In this document: positions 52,916 to 61,902 of the stretch, in pieces
How the letters are laid out: each line of letters starts with the position of its first letter
Numbering within the stretch: position 1 is the first letter of the stretch
DNA from: a bacterium
GTDB lineage: Bacteria > Hydrothermota > DG-26 > JAUXAN01
Length of the DNA: 64,000 nt
Direction of reading: 5' to 3'
NCBI GenBank assembly: GCA_030619885.1
Contig: JAUXAN010000005.1
Span: 17,627-81,626, forward strand
Notes under the pieces: generated by a model
What the model was told of the DNA's origin: nothing
What the model saw: the letters and a program-made list of their open reading frames with translations, nothing else
Database searches by the model: none
Position numbers and translations under genes: made by a program

Positions 52916-53455
52916 TTAGCCGGCTCCAGGCTTCTCTACAAGGTGCATCAACAAACTAACCACCCCGGTCGTGATTACAGTCTTGAAGACGAGCGCGCCG
53001 ATCGCGCAGGCCCCGTAGAAACCAAGAATCGTGTTTAGCGGGAAGGGAAAGAAGCGAGGGATACCTAGCTGACCCCCTTGCGCAGCGCTCAAGACGTGAT
53101 GGCCGCCAAACCAGAACAATACGGGGATGATGATGAAGGAAAAAGCGGGCAGGCTTGAGTACAGGGCCAGAAGAAACGACAGTTTCACGGCAGGGCGCGC
53201 TGACGTGCGACGCCTGAGCCAGAAACCGAGAGCAATACCCCACACAAAGGCAAGTCCAACACTAAACACCGGAATCCCCATCCCCATGACGAGAAAAACA
53301 CACTCGAGAAAATAGATGCCAATTACGACCCCAAGGCAAGGGAAGATTCCTCTTGCAGCATCGTTGATTCGCCGAAGACGGCTTGCGATGGGAACGGCAC
53401 ACGCAAGACCAGTTACTAGATTCACTATGACTAAGACGTATTCAGGCGCTTCCAT
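52916..53455 (-). CDS. Cassette gene: hypothetical membrane protein, GC-rich
   Basis: The 179-aa protein has five or so membrane helices (VLVIVNLVTGLACAVPIA, FPCLGVVIGIYFLECVFLVMGMGIPVFSVGLAFVWGIALGFWL, LSFLLALYSSLPAFSFIIIPVLFWF, ILGFYGACAIGALVFKTVITTGVVSLLMHL). No family is recognised. Its GC content is visibly higher than every neighbouring gene, evidence of separate origin. AAAGGGGGCG precedes the ATG. The cassette start GTTATCGGAC (53488-53479) and end GCCGGCTAAC are partly complementary. Confidence 0.7.
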   Translation of the reverse strand: MEAPEYVLVIVNLVTGLACAVPIASRLRRINDAARGIFPCLGVVIGIYFLECVFLVMGMGIPVFSVGLAFVWGIALGFWLRRRTSARPAVKLSFLLALYSSLPAFSFIIIPVLFWFGGHHVLSAAQGGQLGIPRFFPFPLNTILGFYGACAIGALVFKTVITTGVVSLLMHLVEKPGAG

Positions 53456-53479
53456 CGCCCCCTTCTTTCAATCCGATGT

Positions 53480-53900
53480 CCGATAACGTCAGACTGTGTG
53501 AAAACTCTTGCACAAATTTATTCATTCTATTATAATTATAATCATATAAAAATATCAGAATGTCAAGTCCGAAGGATCCGTATGGAGAGGAAGAATGCAA
53601 TACATGGAGGGACAACCAAGAAACCAGACAATTTTATTTCCTGTCACAGACCCGTCCCGACTAGTCGGGATCCGTAGGGATATGGGATCCGTATGGGAAG
53701 GCACCGAGTTTTGTAATTTGGTGGACTGACCCCAAAAGCGACCTATATTCTGTTCATAGGATACAGGTTTATACCTGGGCATAAAATCCACCTCCCTGAA
53801 AGAAATGTCATATAAAAATTATACTATTTTTCTACCCGAAAGCAACTAAATTTTTTTTGAATTCTCTAAAATAAAGGACTTTTTCGACAGTCTCGTTATC
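53480..53900. mobile_element. MITE-bearing cassette site 1
   Basis: Opens GATAAC-GTCAGACTGTGTGAAAAC and closes GACTTTTTCGACAGTCTC-GTTATCTGCC. The inner ends are imperfect inverted repeats of the IS1182-type end GAGACTGTCGAAAAA. About 260 bp of its interior is near-identical to copies at 58.62 and 61.60 kb. Outer GATAAC and GTTATC are cassette cores. No coding capacity. Confidence 0.7.
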
Positions 53901-53917
53901 TGCCGTAGCCCGTAGCC

Positions 53918-56692
53918 TTAAATCCCATATTTCTCCTCCCTTTTTTTAAATGCCTCTTTACCACCCTCTAATATTGGCATGATATCTTCACGTATCTTCA
54001 AATCTTCTAATGCCCCTAACTTGTAAGAAATCTTGTTATTCTCAAATTCTGCAACAATTATCTGTTCTGCATCGGTATTGACAACAAGATTTGCATTATT
54101 TGTGGCGATTAGAATTTGCCTTTTCTTTTTAGCCTCTCTAAAAGCTCCGACAAGTTCACCATAAATAAATTTGTTATCTAAACTCTCTTCTGGTTGATCT
54201 ACAATCAACGGATAATCTCCCTCTGCCAAGAATAGCTTTAACAAAACCGTTCCTTTCTGTCCCATTGATAGTTTGTCCATTGATATTCCTTTGAAAAGGA
54301 TTTCTGTGCTCAATGAAAAATAATTCCCAAAAGTCCATTTATAAAAATCGTAACTCGTTCTTGTTCTCTTTAAGAATTTCTTATTCTCAAATATTTTTTG
54401 GATAAACTCCTTAAGAGACTCCACCAATTTCTCTAAAGTATTCTCAGTAATTGCAATATCCAGCAATTCAGCACATTTTTCTACTTCGTCTATATTGATT
54501 TTCCTCTGATCCAAAATATCTGATCCAAATTCTACAAATCTGTCCTTGTCAAAGTAGATGCTTGATTTGAAATCAATTCCACTCATTATTTCACTTTTAC
54601 CTATTGAAAACACCTCAATAACCTTTTTATAATATTCTTTCCACTCCCAATATTTGCTTAAGAGAGTTTTGTATTTTTCCATTCTCTCACTTTCAAGCGA
54701 CTTTATTTTCTCTTTTTTGTTTTCCAATTGTTCTAATTGTTTTTCCAAAGATCCAATATCGGTTCTTATACTCTCTATTTCTTTAAGGAGTTCAGCATGT
54801 GTTTTTTCAACTCCAGAAAGTTGACTTAGCTGTTCTTTTTTCTTTTCAATTTGTTTTGTAACATCCTCAATTCCTTGGGGGATAAGTTCAAGACCTTTTT
54901 TGATTGCATCGAGTTGAGGTTTGAAATCTAATTGTGGAATTGTCAGATCAATCATTAACTCAGACAACTCACGATTCAAGTCATTTATAGTGTAGTTAGA
55001 ATCATCCAAAAACCTCTCCAAATCACCTTTAAATTGTTCCAACTTAGTTTTAATACCTTCGAGTTTGGAATGGTTTATTCGTAGTTCAGTCTCTTCTCCT
55101 TTTAGTTTCTCAATGCTTTCTTTAATACCTTCTTCCATACTTTCTGTAAGTTTTCTAAGTTCATCTTCTTTGTTTTTTAACTCTCCTTCTTTGATTCCTT
55201 TTTTACCTGTAATTTCGTCCACAACTTGCTTTTTTGTGTCTTCTTCGAGTTCATATATTTCCCTGTTAATTTCATCAATTCGTTTGGTAATTTTATAAAT
55301 TTCGTCTCTTATCTCGTCAAATTTTTGTTTATATCCTCCATCTATTACCTCTTTATTGCTGAAAATGATTTCTTGTATCTTATTATCCAGTTTTTGTCTA
55401 TCTCCACTGTATTCTTCTATCTTGCCTTGTGGAAGATATGTAATCATTGTATCCTGAAAGAATTCTTCTTCTGTAAGTTCTTTTGAAAATTCTCCTATAT
55501 CTTCTCCGATGAATTCTATTTTAACTTCTAAATCATGTTTCTGGTCTTCAATTCTTTGAACAAAGGAATTTCTATCTTTCCCTGCTCTTTTACACCTATC
55601 TTCAAAACAATTCGCTATCAGGTCTAATAATGCTGTCTTCCCACTTCCTTTCCCGCCTGCAACTGCAATTAAGTTTCTATTTAATAGTATCTCCTGTTCC
55701 TCAATTGATAGTTCATCACTTATCCGGGAATTTTGGATTTTTATAGAGCTTAATGTATAGATATTTTTTCGGTATTCTGGATTTTTGAGCTGAACTCTAA
55801 CCCTTTCTTCGGGTTCGTAAACGATTTGCTTTAACCCTTCAAAAGTAGGATCTGCTTTTATCCAGCAAAATCTATCTTCATCAGGTTTACAAAGTTTTTC
55901 AAAAGAGTGAGCGTCTGAACCATGAATACAGGGTTTTAGAGAATCAAACTCATTCATAAAATCTTCAGGACTTGAATGTTTTTTTCCGAGGCCAAAATCT
56001 CTTGTATTTAGATTAGAAGAAAAGATCGCGTGTGATTTCACAAGAATTTCCTTTCGTGTAAGGTGTCCTTGACCATTCCAACTAATAGAATCCCACCCTT
56101 CTTCTACAAGCACCAGCAGATATTTACTGCCAAAAATAGAATCTTTTTCCTTTAAAACTTTCGTTATTTCACCTAAGGAAACAGTAATGTTCTCACAACC
56201 CACAATATAATCAGATTTTCCACTAAATTTTTCGTGTTGTTGTTTCAAAGTCTTTCCTATCTCTTCAATATTTCCTCTTGTGAGTTTTCTTGGTTCTGCA
56301 TTGGGTGCCTGTATGTGAAGCTCTTCAAGAAATTCTATCTCAATTTTGTCGAGGGCTATTTGGTCACTGAAAATTACGTGATAATTTAGCTTTTTCCCTC
56401 CAATAAGCTTATCAAGCCTGAACTCGATATTTGGTAAAATCAAGTCAAAATTTTGAAGCCTACCTTCCTTCCTATACTCTAACACTTTTTTATAGCCATC
56501 GATGGTGAAGTAATCGGTTATACCTATTACAGAGATATCTGATACTTCCTCAAGTTCGCTAATATATTTCTCCCAAATATTGCCTTTGTATTTCTCCTTT
56601 TCTTCTTCATTGAGGAACCTAAACTGATGATGGAAAGATGCTGGTGTATGGACATGCAAATCCCATTTTCTCCATACAGATCCTCTGTTCAT
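53918..56692 (-). CDS. Cassette gene: TrlF-like PHP-domain / SMC-type ATPase
   Basis: The 924-aa protein has an N-terminal PHP phosphoesterase domain (KWDLHVHTPASF, IGITDYFTIDGY, IHGSDAHSFEKL, to ~residue 300), then an ABC/SMC-like ATPase split by a coiled coil: Walker A VAGGKGSGKTALL (~345), long coiled coil (~460-680), signature LSMGQKGTVLLKL (~815), Walker B YPLIVDQPEESLDN (~835) and switch His-region Asn (ATNNAN). The architecture is that of TrlF-family AAA-like ATPases found in mobile and defence contexts. It probably senses or processes foreign nucleic acid. It sits alone in a cassette; AGGAGGATA precedes the ATG. Confidence 0.85.
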   Translation of the reverse strand: MNRGSVWRKWDLHVHTPASFHHQFRFLNEEEKEKYKGNIWEKYISELEEVSDISVIGITDYFTIDGYKKVLEYRKEGRLQNFDLILPNIEFRLDKLIGGKKLNYHVIFSDQIALDKIEIEFLEELHIQAPNAEPRKLTRGNIEEIGKTLKQQHEKFSGKSDYIVGCENITVSLGEITKVLKEKDSIFGSKYLLVLVEEGWDSISWNGQGHLTRKEILVKSHAIFSSNLNTRDFGLGKKHSSPEDFMNEFDSLKPCIHGSDAHSFEKLCKPDEDRFCWIKADPTFEGLKQIVYEPEERVRVQLKNPEYRKNIYTLSSIKIQNSRISDELSIEEQEILLNRNLIAVAGGKGSGKTALLDLIANCFEDRCKRAGKDRNSFVQRIEDQKHDLEVKIEFIGEDIGEFSKELTEEEFFQDTMITYLPQGKIEEYSGDRQKLDNKIQEIIFSNKEVIDGGYKQKFDEIRDEIYKITKRIDEINREIYELEEDTKKQVVDEITGKKGIKEGELKNKEDELRKLTESMEEGIKESIEKLKGEETELRINHSKLEGIKTKLEQFKGDLERFLDDSNYTINDLNRELSELMIDLTIPQLDFKPQLDAIKKGLELIPQGIEDVTKQIEKKKEQLSQLSGVEKTHAELLKEIESIRTDIGSLEKQLEQLENKKEKIKSLESERMEKYKTLLSKYWEWKEYYKKVIEVFSIGKSEIMSGIDFKSSIYFDKDRFVEFGSDILDQRKINIDEVEKCAELLDIAITENTLEKLVESLKEFIQKIFENKKFLKRTRTSYDFYKWTFGNYFSLSTEILFKGISMDKLSMGQKGTVLLKLFLAEGDYPLIVDQPEESLDNKFIYGELVGAFREAKKKRQILIATNNANLVVNTDAEQIIVAEFENNKISYKLGALEDLKIREDIMPILEGGKEAFKKREEKYGI

Positions 56693-56727
56693 CTAAATAT
56701 CCTCCTGCTTTTTAACAAGGCTATGGC

Positions 56728-56813
56728 AGATAACGTTCCCAGCATAAAAGAAGTTTTTGCGAAGCAAAAATTTGGGTGAGCCCATAGGGCGAACCTTTTA
56801 TGCTGTGTTATAC
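56728..56813. other. Intact attC-like site between TrlF and restriction-modification cassettes
   Basis: The 86-bp site reads AGATAAC-GTTCC-CAGCATAAAAG ... CCTTTTATGCTG-T-GTTATAC. Outer AAC/GTT cores and complementary inner arms (CAGCATAAAAG / CTTTTATGCTG) form the attC layout R''-L''...L'-R'. The GTTCCCAGCATA / TATGCTGTGTT words recur at 62498-62584 and, altered, at 60660-60745. Confidence 0.8.
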
Positions 56814-56833
56814 GCCGTATGGTGCAATAACTT

Positions 56834-57754
56834 TTAAAATAATCTTCCTTGTCTTTGTTCATCTTTCAATCTGTTTTCTGCGGTTTTACAATATTCCTCT
56901 GAAATATCTATGCCAATATATCTTCTTTTTAACTTATATGCTACTAATGTAGTAGTTCCCACGCCGTTGAATGGATCCAGAACAATATCATCTTGATAAC
57001 TAAACAGCTTTAATAATCTTATCACTAGTTCTTCTGGAAACATCGCAGGATGGTTATATTTTTTCATGTTTCTTTCTGGTGCAATATCCCACTTTGCGTA
57101 AACCCACTTTTTAAATTCATCCCCTATAATATCTATCTTATTAGAATCACCTACCTTTTTGTGTGATTCTTTACAAAATACCTCAATAAATTCCCAGGTA
57201 TATTTCAAATAAGGCATACTTGGACTTTTCCAACTTCCCCAAGCAGTATATTTACAATTATAATTATGCTTTTCCCAAAGAATTTCAGCTTTCCAAAGTA
57301 ATCCTAATTCTAATAATTGTCTTGAAATAATATGATGTGTAGGCATGTAATCTGAAAACAAAGGCTGAATATTAACGCATAACCTTCCAGCAGGTTTTAG
57401 AACACGATAGCACTCTTTCCATATTCGATTTAATTTGTCAAAGTAATCTTGCCAATATACAGCGTCCTTATTCTTGTCATCTTTATATTCCAATCCAAAA
57501 TTATACGGTGGTGAGGTTATAATAATATCAATAGAATTACATGGGAAATCCTTTAAAACAATTTCACTATCCCCACAAATAATTATATTTACTAAATTCG
57601 ATATATCTATTTGGGGAATACCCTTTGTCTCTTTTAAATGCTTTGTTCCCCCACGAATTTTTTCTTTCTTTTCTCGGTCAATAACTTTTTTTTCTCGATT
57701 CAAAAGTTTAGCATCAGGATATATATTCTTCATTTTTTGATGGCTCTCTTTCAT
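56834..57754 (-). CDS. Cassette gene: DNA methyltransferase (SPPY, beta-type)
   Basis: The 306-aa protein has catalytic motif IV IITSPPYNFGLEY (~residue 80) before the AdoMet motif DPFNGVGTTTLVAYKLKRRYIGIDIS (~267): beta-class, N4-cytosine or N6-adenine specific. It lies downstream of the endonuclease gene and overlaps it by 4 bp. The pair fills one cassette, whose start GTTATACGCCATATAG and end ATACGGCGTATAAC are complementary. Confidence 0.9.
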   Translation of the reverse strand: MKESHQKMKNIYPDAKLLNREKKVIDREKKEKIRGGTKHLKETKGIPQIDISNLVNIIICGDSEIVLKDFPCNSIDIIITSPPYNFGLEYKDDKNKDAVYWQDYFDKLNRIWKECYRVLKPAGRLCVNIQPLFSDYMPTHHIISRQLLELGLLWKAEILWEKHNYNCKYTAWGSWKSPSMPYLKYTWEFIEVFCKESHKKVGDSNKIDIIGDEFKKWVYAKWDIAPERNMKKYNHPAMFPEELVIRLLKLFSYQDDIVLDPFNGVGTTTLVAYKLKRRYIGIDISEEYCKTAENRLKDEQRQGRLF

Positions 57755-58575
57755 ATCATCTTACCTCTTTTTATTCTTTCTTTAACATTATACCAGTCAG
57801 AATTTATATGTGACTCAACAAATTTAAATAAGTCATATACAACATCTTCGTATATCGGGTTTTTCCTTCTTTCTCTTTTCAAGACATATATTTGGTCTAT
57901 GGAAGAATATTTTGGATCAACATCTAAGCTGACTTCATAGGTTTCTGTAACTATCAAAAAGATACAATATGGATTACCTTTTTTAATCTTCTCTGCCGTT
58001 GAAGCTGAACCTTCATACATTGTTTTATCAAGGTAGGTCTTACATTCAATAGAAACTATTGGGACATAGATTTTGCGTTCCTGCCAAATTTCGTTATTTG
58101 AAACCCTTGATTTTAGAATTACCTCTTTAGAAATAGAAAAATCCTGGTTTTTAACATTTATAACAATATTTGAACTATCCTCAAATGCATCAATATTTGG
58201 CGGAGCAAAAAATAAATTAGTATATGCCTGAGTCCGTCCCCAATATATATGTTTATTGGTCAATTTGCCAATGTCTTTGAACAAGTAATACATAAATTCT
58301 TCTGTAACGGAAGAATGTAATTGTGATTGTGAAGTAAAACCATACTTTCTCCCAGATTCCTTCTTGAACTTTTGTTGGTCTATAAATGTTTTGTAGTTGT
58401 TTAGAAGTTTTACTTTCTTTTTTATATCCTTTCTGGTTGTTCCAGTAATCATCAGATTATCTTCTTTCCATTTACGATACTTTGTCTTAATTTCATCCAG
58501 TAACTTCTTATTTTGGGATTGCTTTTCAACTCTAATTTTGTGTTCTAAATTGTCTCCGTGAATAAAATTACTCAT
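57751..58575 (-). CDS. Cassette gene: Bpu10I-like type II restriction endonuclease
   Basis: The 274-aa protein has YVPIVSIECKTYLDKTMYEGSASTAEKIKKGNPYC (~residues 170-205), with a PD-(D/E)xK ExK core (ECK); the ECKTYLDKTM.EG stretch is what I associate with the Bpu10I family. Bpu10I itself is a heterodimer with two methylases, whereas here there is one subunit and one methylase, so the target may be palindromic. GGAGGGAAAAAAG precedes the ATG. Family call is from memory and moderately certain; nuclease role is supported by the motif and partner. Confidence 0.75.
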   Translation of the reverse strand: MSNFIHGDNLEHKIRVEKQSQNKKLLDEIKTKYRKWKEDNLMITGTTRKDIKKKVKLLNNYKTFIDQQKFKKESGRKYGFTSQSQLHSSVTEEFMYYLFKDIGKLTNKHIYWGRTQAYTNLFFAPPNIDAFEDSSNIVINVKNQDFSISKEVILKSRVSNNEIWQERKIYVPIVSIECKTYLDKTMYEGSASTAEKIKKGNPYCIFLIVTETYEVSLDVDPKYSSIDQIYVLKRERRKNPIYEDVVYDLFKFVESHINSDWYNVKERIKRGKMI

Positions 58576-58611
58576 CTTTTTTCCCTCCTTAAATTATCGC
58601 ACTATATGGCG

Positions 58612-58882
58612 TATAACGTCAGACTGTGTGAAAACTCTTGCAAAATTTTATTCATTCTATTATAATTATAATCATATAAAAATATCAGAATGTCAAGTCC
58701 GAAGGATCCGTATGGAGAGGAAAAATGCAATACATAGAGGGACAACCAAGAAACCAGACAATTTTATTTCCTGTCACAGACCCGTCCCGACTAGTCGGGA
58801 TCCGTAGGGATATGGGATCCGTATGGGAAGGCACCGAGTTTTGTAATTTGGTGGACTGACCCCAAAAGCGACCCCCGTCGGG
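58612..58882. mobile_element. MITE-derived cassette site 2
   Basis: GTATAAC-GTCAGACTGTGTGAAAACTCTTGC opens a copy of the same ~260-bp block as at 53.48 kb, but the right end breaks off after ACCCCAAAAGCGACC and is replaced by CCCGTCGGGGG, so the TTTTTCGACAGTCTC end is missing here. No gene. Confidence 0.65.
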
Positions 58883-58904
58883 GGCAAAAGATAAAAATTC
58901 ATTC

Positions 58905-60299
58905 TTATCCTCCTATAGCTTTTGAAACTATTATACCGATCAACGAAGTCAATTGTTGTTCAAACTCACTGCTAACATCAGAGGCTCCACTTTTAGCATG
59001 AACTATTTCATGTAAAAGAGTTCCAGCATAGTCTTTAAGACTTCTAAGTTGACCTCGCTTAATAATTATCCTCCCTGTTGATTCCTCCCATAATCCCGAT
59101 GCTTCTGTGAAAGAATGCGATTCCAGTCTCATAGTTTCTGATATCTTTATCTCTCTCACTTTTCGAGGCTTTCCGCCTATAAAACTTATAATTGCATCAG
59201 TCATTCTGAAAATTTCTTTTTCTTTGGGAGTCATGTCTTTTTCGTCAATAAATTTAAACTCAAAACTTTCATTCCATTCTCTCTTGAACTGATCCATATC
59301 TCGAATCAGATTACCTGAGATATCACGCAATCCTCTAATCTTCTCCTTTATATTTTCAGGTATAGTAACTATCTCATATCCATCGCTCCTCGCTTTATCA
59401 ACCATATCCGTCGCATACATGAGTTCCTCAGGTGTAAAGAAAACAACTTTTTCGAGAGAGTTCAGTAACTTACATGCATGAACGCTAACATCCGTCCACG
59501 TGAGTTCGTCATGAAGCGTTCCATCCTGATAACCCTTTAAATCGTTAACCAAGCTTTTTGCAATAATTTTACTCTTGCACGAAAGGAGAATGGATTTTAC
59601 TCTTTCGGAATAAGCACTCCGACCAACGTTGGTTCTTTCTCTATTTAATGCTTTACGAATAGCTTTAGTAAGAGAGGTTATGTTATAAGAAAATATGAAT
59701 CCCTCTTCTTCTGCAACTTTAACACCGTTGACGTAAATTCTGGCTGTCTCCTCCTTTTTCTCTAAAACTTCTCCATATTGTGTTGGTTCGAGAATTTTCT
59801 CTCCGGAAAATCTCAAGAATAAATCTTTTGCTTTCTCAATGTCCTTACCAGTGCAACCCTCTAGAATAAATTCGGTTCCAATGGAATTGAAGTCTGAAGG
59901 AGGATGAATATATGCGTGCAGTGTTATTACATCTTCAAAGTCATGTTTCTCTGATTTTCCAAGTGTTATATCTCCATGGCGGGATTTAATAAATACCTTT
60001 ACTCTTTTTCTATCAAATGTTGCAAGAGCATCTTTTAATCCGATGCCAAACTTTCCAATAACATTAGGATTTTTTAATTTTTCTTCATCCTCTTTTTGGG
60101 TCAGATGCTCGTATCTTAAACCACGTCCAAAATCCCTAATGTGCCACAGCCTCTTCTTATCCTTAAAGATTTCTATCTTTTTTGTACCAGTTAGGATTTC
60201 TTCATCTATGGCATTTGCTATTACTTCTCTAATGGCATGATATACTTCCCAATCCTCCAATATTTTTTCGATATTGAGGTCAAACTTCTTTCCGTCCAT
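58905..60299 (-). CDS. Cassette gene: GHKL (Hsp90-like) ATPase with C-terminal HExxH peptidase-like module
   Basis: The 464-aa protein has N-box REVIANAIDEE (~residue 23), G1-box IRDFGRGLRYEHL (~54) and G2 GKFGIGLKDALATF (~82), giving a Bergerat-fold ATPase; a second domain (~190-330); and near the C-terminus YAGTLLHEIVHAKSGASDVSSEFEQQLT with an HExxH zinc-site and a downstream Glu. Such ATPase/metalloprotease fusions occur in uncharacterised accessory genes, and GHKL proteins such as MORC-type occur in phage defence. Sole gene of its cassette. Mechanism is unknown. Confidence 0.75.
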   Translation of the reverse strand: MDGKKFDLNIEKILEDWEVYHAIREVIANAIDEEILTGTKKIEIFKDKKRLWHIRDFGRGLRYEHLTQKEDEEKLKNPNVIGKFGIGLKDALATFDRKRVKVFIKSRHGDITLGKSEKHDFEDVITLHAYIHPPSDFNSIGTEFILEGCTGKDIEKAKDLFLRFSGEKILEPTQYGEVLEKKEETARIYVNGVKVAEEEGFIFSYNITSLTKAIRKALNRERTNVGRSAYSERVKSILLSCKSKIIAKSLVNDLKGYQDGTLHDELTWTDVSVHACKLLNSLEKVVFFTPEELMYATDMVDKARSDGYEIVTIPENIKEKIRGLRDISGNLIRDMDQFKREWNESFEFKFIDEKDMTPKEKEIFRMTDAIISFIGGKPRKVREIKISETMRLESHSFTEASGLWEESTGRIIIKRGQLRSLKDYAGTLLHEIVHAKSGASDVSSEFEQQLTSLIGIIVSKAIGG

Positions 60300-60337
60300 T
60301 ATACTTACACCCCAATAAACCCTTTGCCCCCGATTTC

Positions 60338-60745
60338 ACTTAACGGCTCGGCGGGTATGCGAAGCCTTCGGTTTCGCCTTGGCGAAAGCAAGACTTCTGC
60401 CGAACCGAAGGTTCGAGTGGAAGGCTTGTCCATACGGATCCATCGGACGTGCCGAAGGTTTGGGCGAAGTGAGGCGAATCGTGTTTACGCTCTCGCTGAA
60501 ACTTCGCTGCATACCTGTTTGATAGTCCCGACAAGTCGGGATTCGTTCCGTTTGCCTCGCCCCGTGAGATAGCCAGCATCTAACGGGGCTCGCCGAACGA
60601 AGCCCAAACTATACCCGCCGAGCCGATAGGCAAAATGGAGCGAAGCGACATTTTGCCTATCGTTTCCAGCATATACGACGTTGCGACCGAAGTGAGCAAT
60701 GTCCCGAAGGGCAAGGGCGTTAGCCCGCAGTGTATATGTTGTGTT
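60338..60745. other. Nested attC-like sites, composite
   Basis: At least two site-like dyads: TTAACGGCTCGGCGGGTAT (60346) pairs with ATACCCGCCGAGCC (60610), and CCTATCGTTTCCAGCATATACGACG (60657) with TGTATATGTTGTGTT (60731). Between them GATAGGCAAAATG...CATTTTGCCTATC looks like a gene-less mini-cassette. Includes a GTCCCGACAAGTCGGGA palindrome and ATCTAACGGGG. Confidence 0.6.
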
Positions 60746-60863
60746 GAGACTGTCGAAAAACCCCTATAAACAACAAAAATGTTCTCCTTCACCTCTAAAA
60801 TCTCCTGATATTTAAGCACTTTCAAAATCTCCTTTCTCAAAAATCAAGTTTTTCGACAGTCTC
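60746..60863. mobile_element. 118-bp IS1182-type MITE inserted at an attC core
   Basis: Perfect ends GAGACTGTCGAAAAA ... TTTTTCGACAGTCTC, flanked on both sides by GTT (60743-60745 and 60864-60866), the core trinucleotide of the cassette site, consistent with a 3-bp target duplication. The interior is AT-rich and non-coding. Confidence 0.8.
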
Positions 60864-60877
60864 GTTAGGCGACGTTT

Positions 60878-61540
60878 CTATCTCCCTTTTCTCCCTCTGC
60901 ATAATACCACATCTTCAATATCTATCTGACTTCTTATAAAGTCAGATAATTCTTTTGAACATTCAGCTAATCCAGTCACTATTCCTTCCTGTTCCTCTAT
61001 TCGCTCAAAAATTGAGATTTTCCTTTTTTCAGTACGCCGTAATATTTGAGCCGCATAGGAGCTACCTTCTTCAATAAATCGGTCATGGTTCCATTCATAT
61101 ATTGCTGAATTGATATAGGGAAATCGCTTTTCATCCGACCTATGTAAATCGAAAATTAGATATTCTATTGCTCCACCTTTTATGTGAACTAAATCAATAA
61201 TTCTTCTGCGAATATTTGGAGCGAATAGTTTCATAATCTCTTCTGATGTATCATCGCGTAGATGAGCCAATAGTAAATGCAACCTATGACGTTGTGAGTA
61301 TAATAGCCTTTTTAATACGTCAATTTCTTCTTTGCTAAAACTTTTCTTCTCTGCGTTTCTCTTAATTAGTGATAATATTTCTTGGGCATTATCTATAATA
61401 TCCTCAAGAGAAAGCTGTATTTCGATAATTTTTCTCTGAATATGTTTTTTCTTTTTGACCTTACCTTTGTCATAAAGTGACTTCAAACTATCTGTTATCA
61501 GTTTATATAAAGAAATCACGGGACCTAAATATTCTATCAT
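60878..61540 (-). CDS. Cassette gene: helical protein of unknown function (220 aa)
   Basis: No family is recognised. The protein is largely alpha-helical and charged: VKKKKHIQRKIIEIQLSLEDIIDNAQEILSLIKRN, a middle RHRLHLLLAHLRDDTSEEIMKLF, and a C-terminal EEQEGIVTGLAECSKELSDFIRSQIDIEDVVL. The N-terminus MIEYLGPVISLYKLI is mildly hydrophobic. The cassette begins GTTAGGCGACATTT (revcomp of 61587-61600) and ends GTCGCCTAAC, its near-perfect complement. It may be an accessory of a defence system. Confidence 0.65.
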   Translation of the reverse strand: MIEYLGPVISLYKLITDSLKSLYDKGKVKKKKHIQRKIIEIQLSLEDIIDNAQEILSLIKRNAEKKSFSKEEIDVLKRLLYSQRHRLHLLLAHLRDDTSEEIMKLFAPNIRRRIIDLVHIKGGAIEYLIFDLHRSDEKRFPYINSAIYEWNHDRFIEEGSSYAAQILRRTEKRKISIFERIEEQEGIVTGLAECSKELSDFIRSQIDIEDVVLCRGRKGR

Positions 61541-61600
61541 CTTATTACCTCACATTTACTTTGTGAATATTTTAAACATATATATGAAATGTCGCCTAAC

Positions 61601-61882
61601 GTCAGACTGTGTGAAAACTGTTGCAAAATTTTATTCATTCTATTATAATTATAATCATATAAAAATATGAGAATGTCAAGTCCGAAGGATCCGTTTGGAG
61701 AGGAAAAATGCAATACATAGAGGGACAACCAAGAAACCAGACAATTTTATTTCCTGTCGCAGATCCGTATGGGAAGGCACCGAGTTTTGTAATTTGGTGG
61801 ACTGACCCCAAAAGCGACCCCTACCCGAAAGCAACTAAATTTTTTTGAATTCTCTAAAATAAAGGACTTTTTCGACAGTCTC
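61601..61882. mobile_element. 282-bp MITE at cassette site 3
   Basis: Third copy of the block seen at 53.48 and 58.62 kb. Left edge GCCTAAC-GTCAGACTGTGTGAAAAC, right edge GACTTTTTCGACAGTCTC-GTTAGGC: IS1182-like ends lie directly between the AAC and GTT cores of a cassette site. Confidence 0.75.
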
Positions 61883-61902
61883 GTTAGGCGACGTAAAATT
61901 GC

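Noticed and set aside
53555-53791. 78-aa minus-strand ORF
   Set aside because: It runs through the repeated MITE block; its counterparts in the other copies are not conserved as frames.
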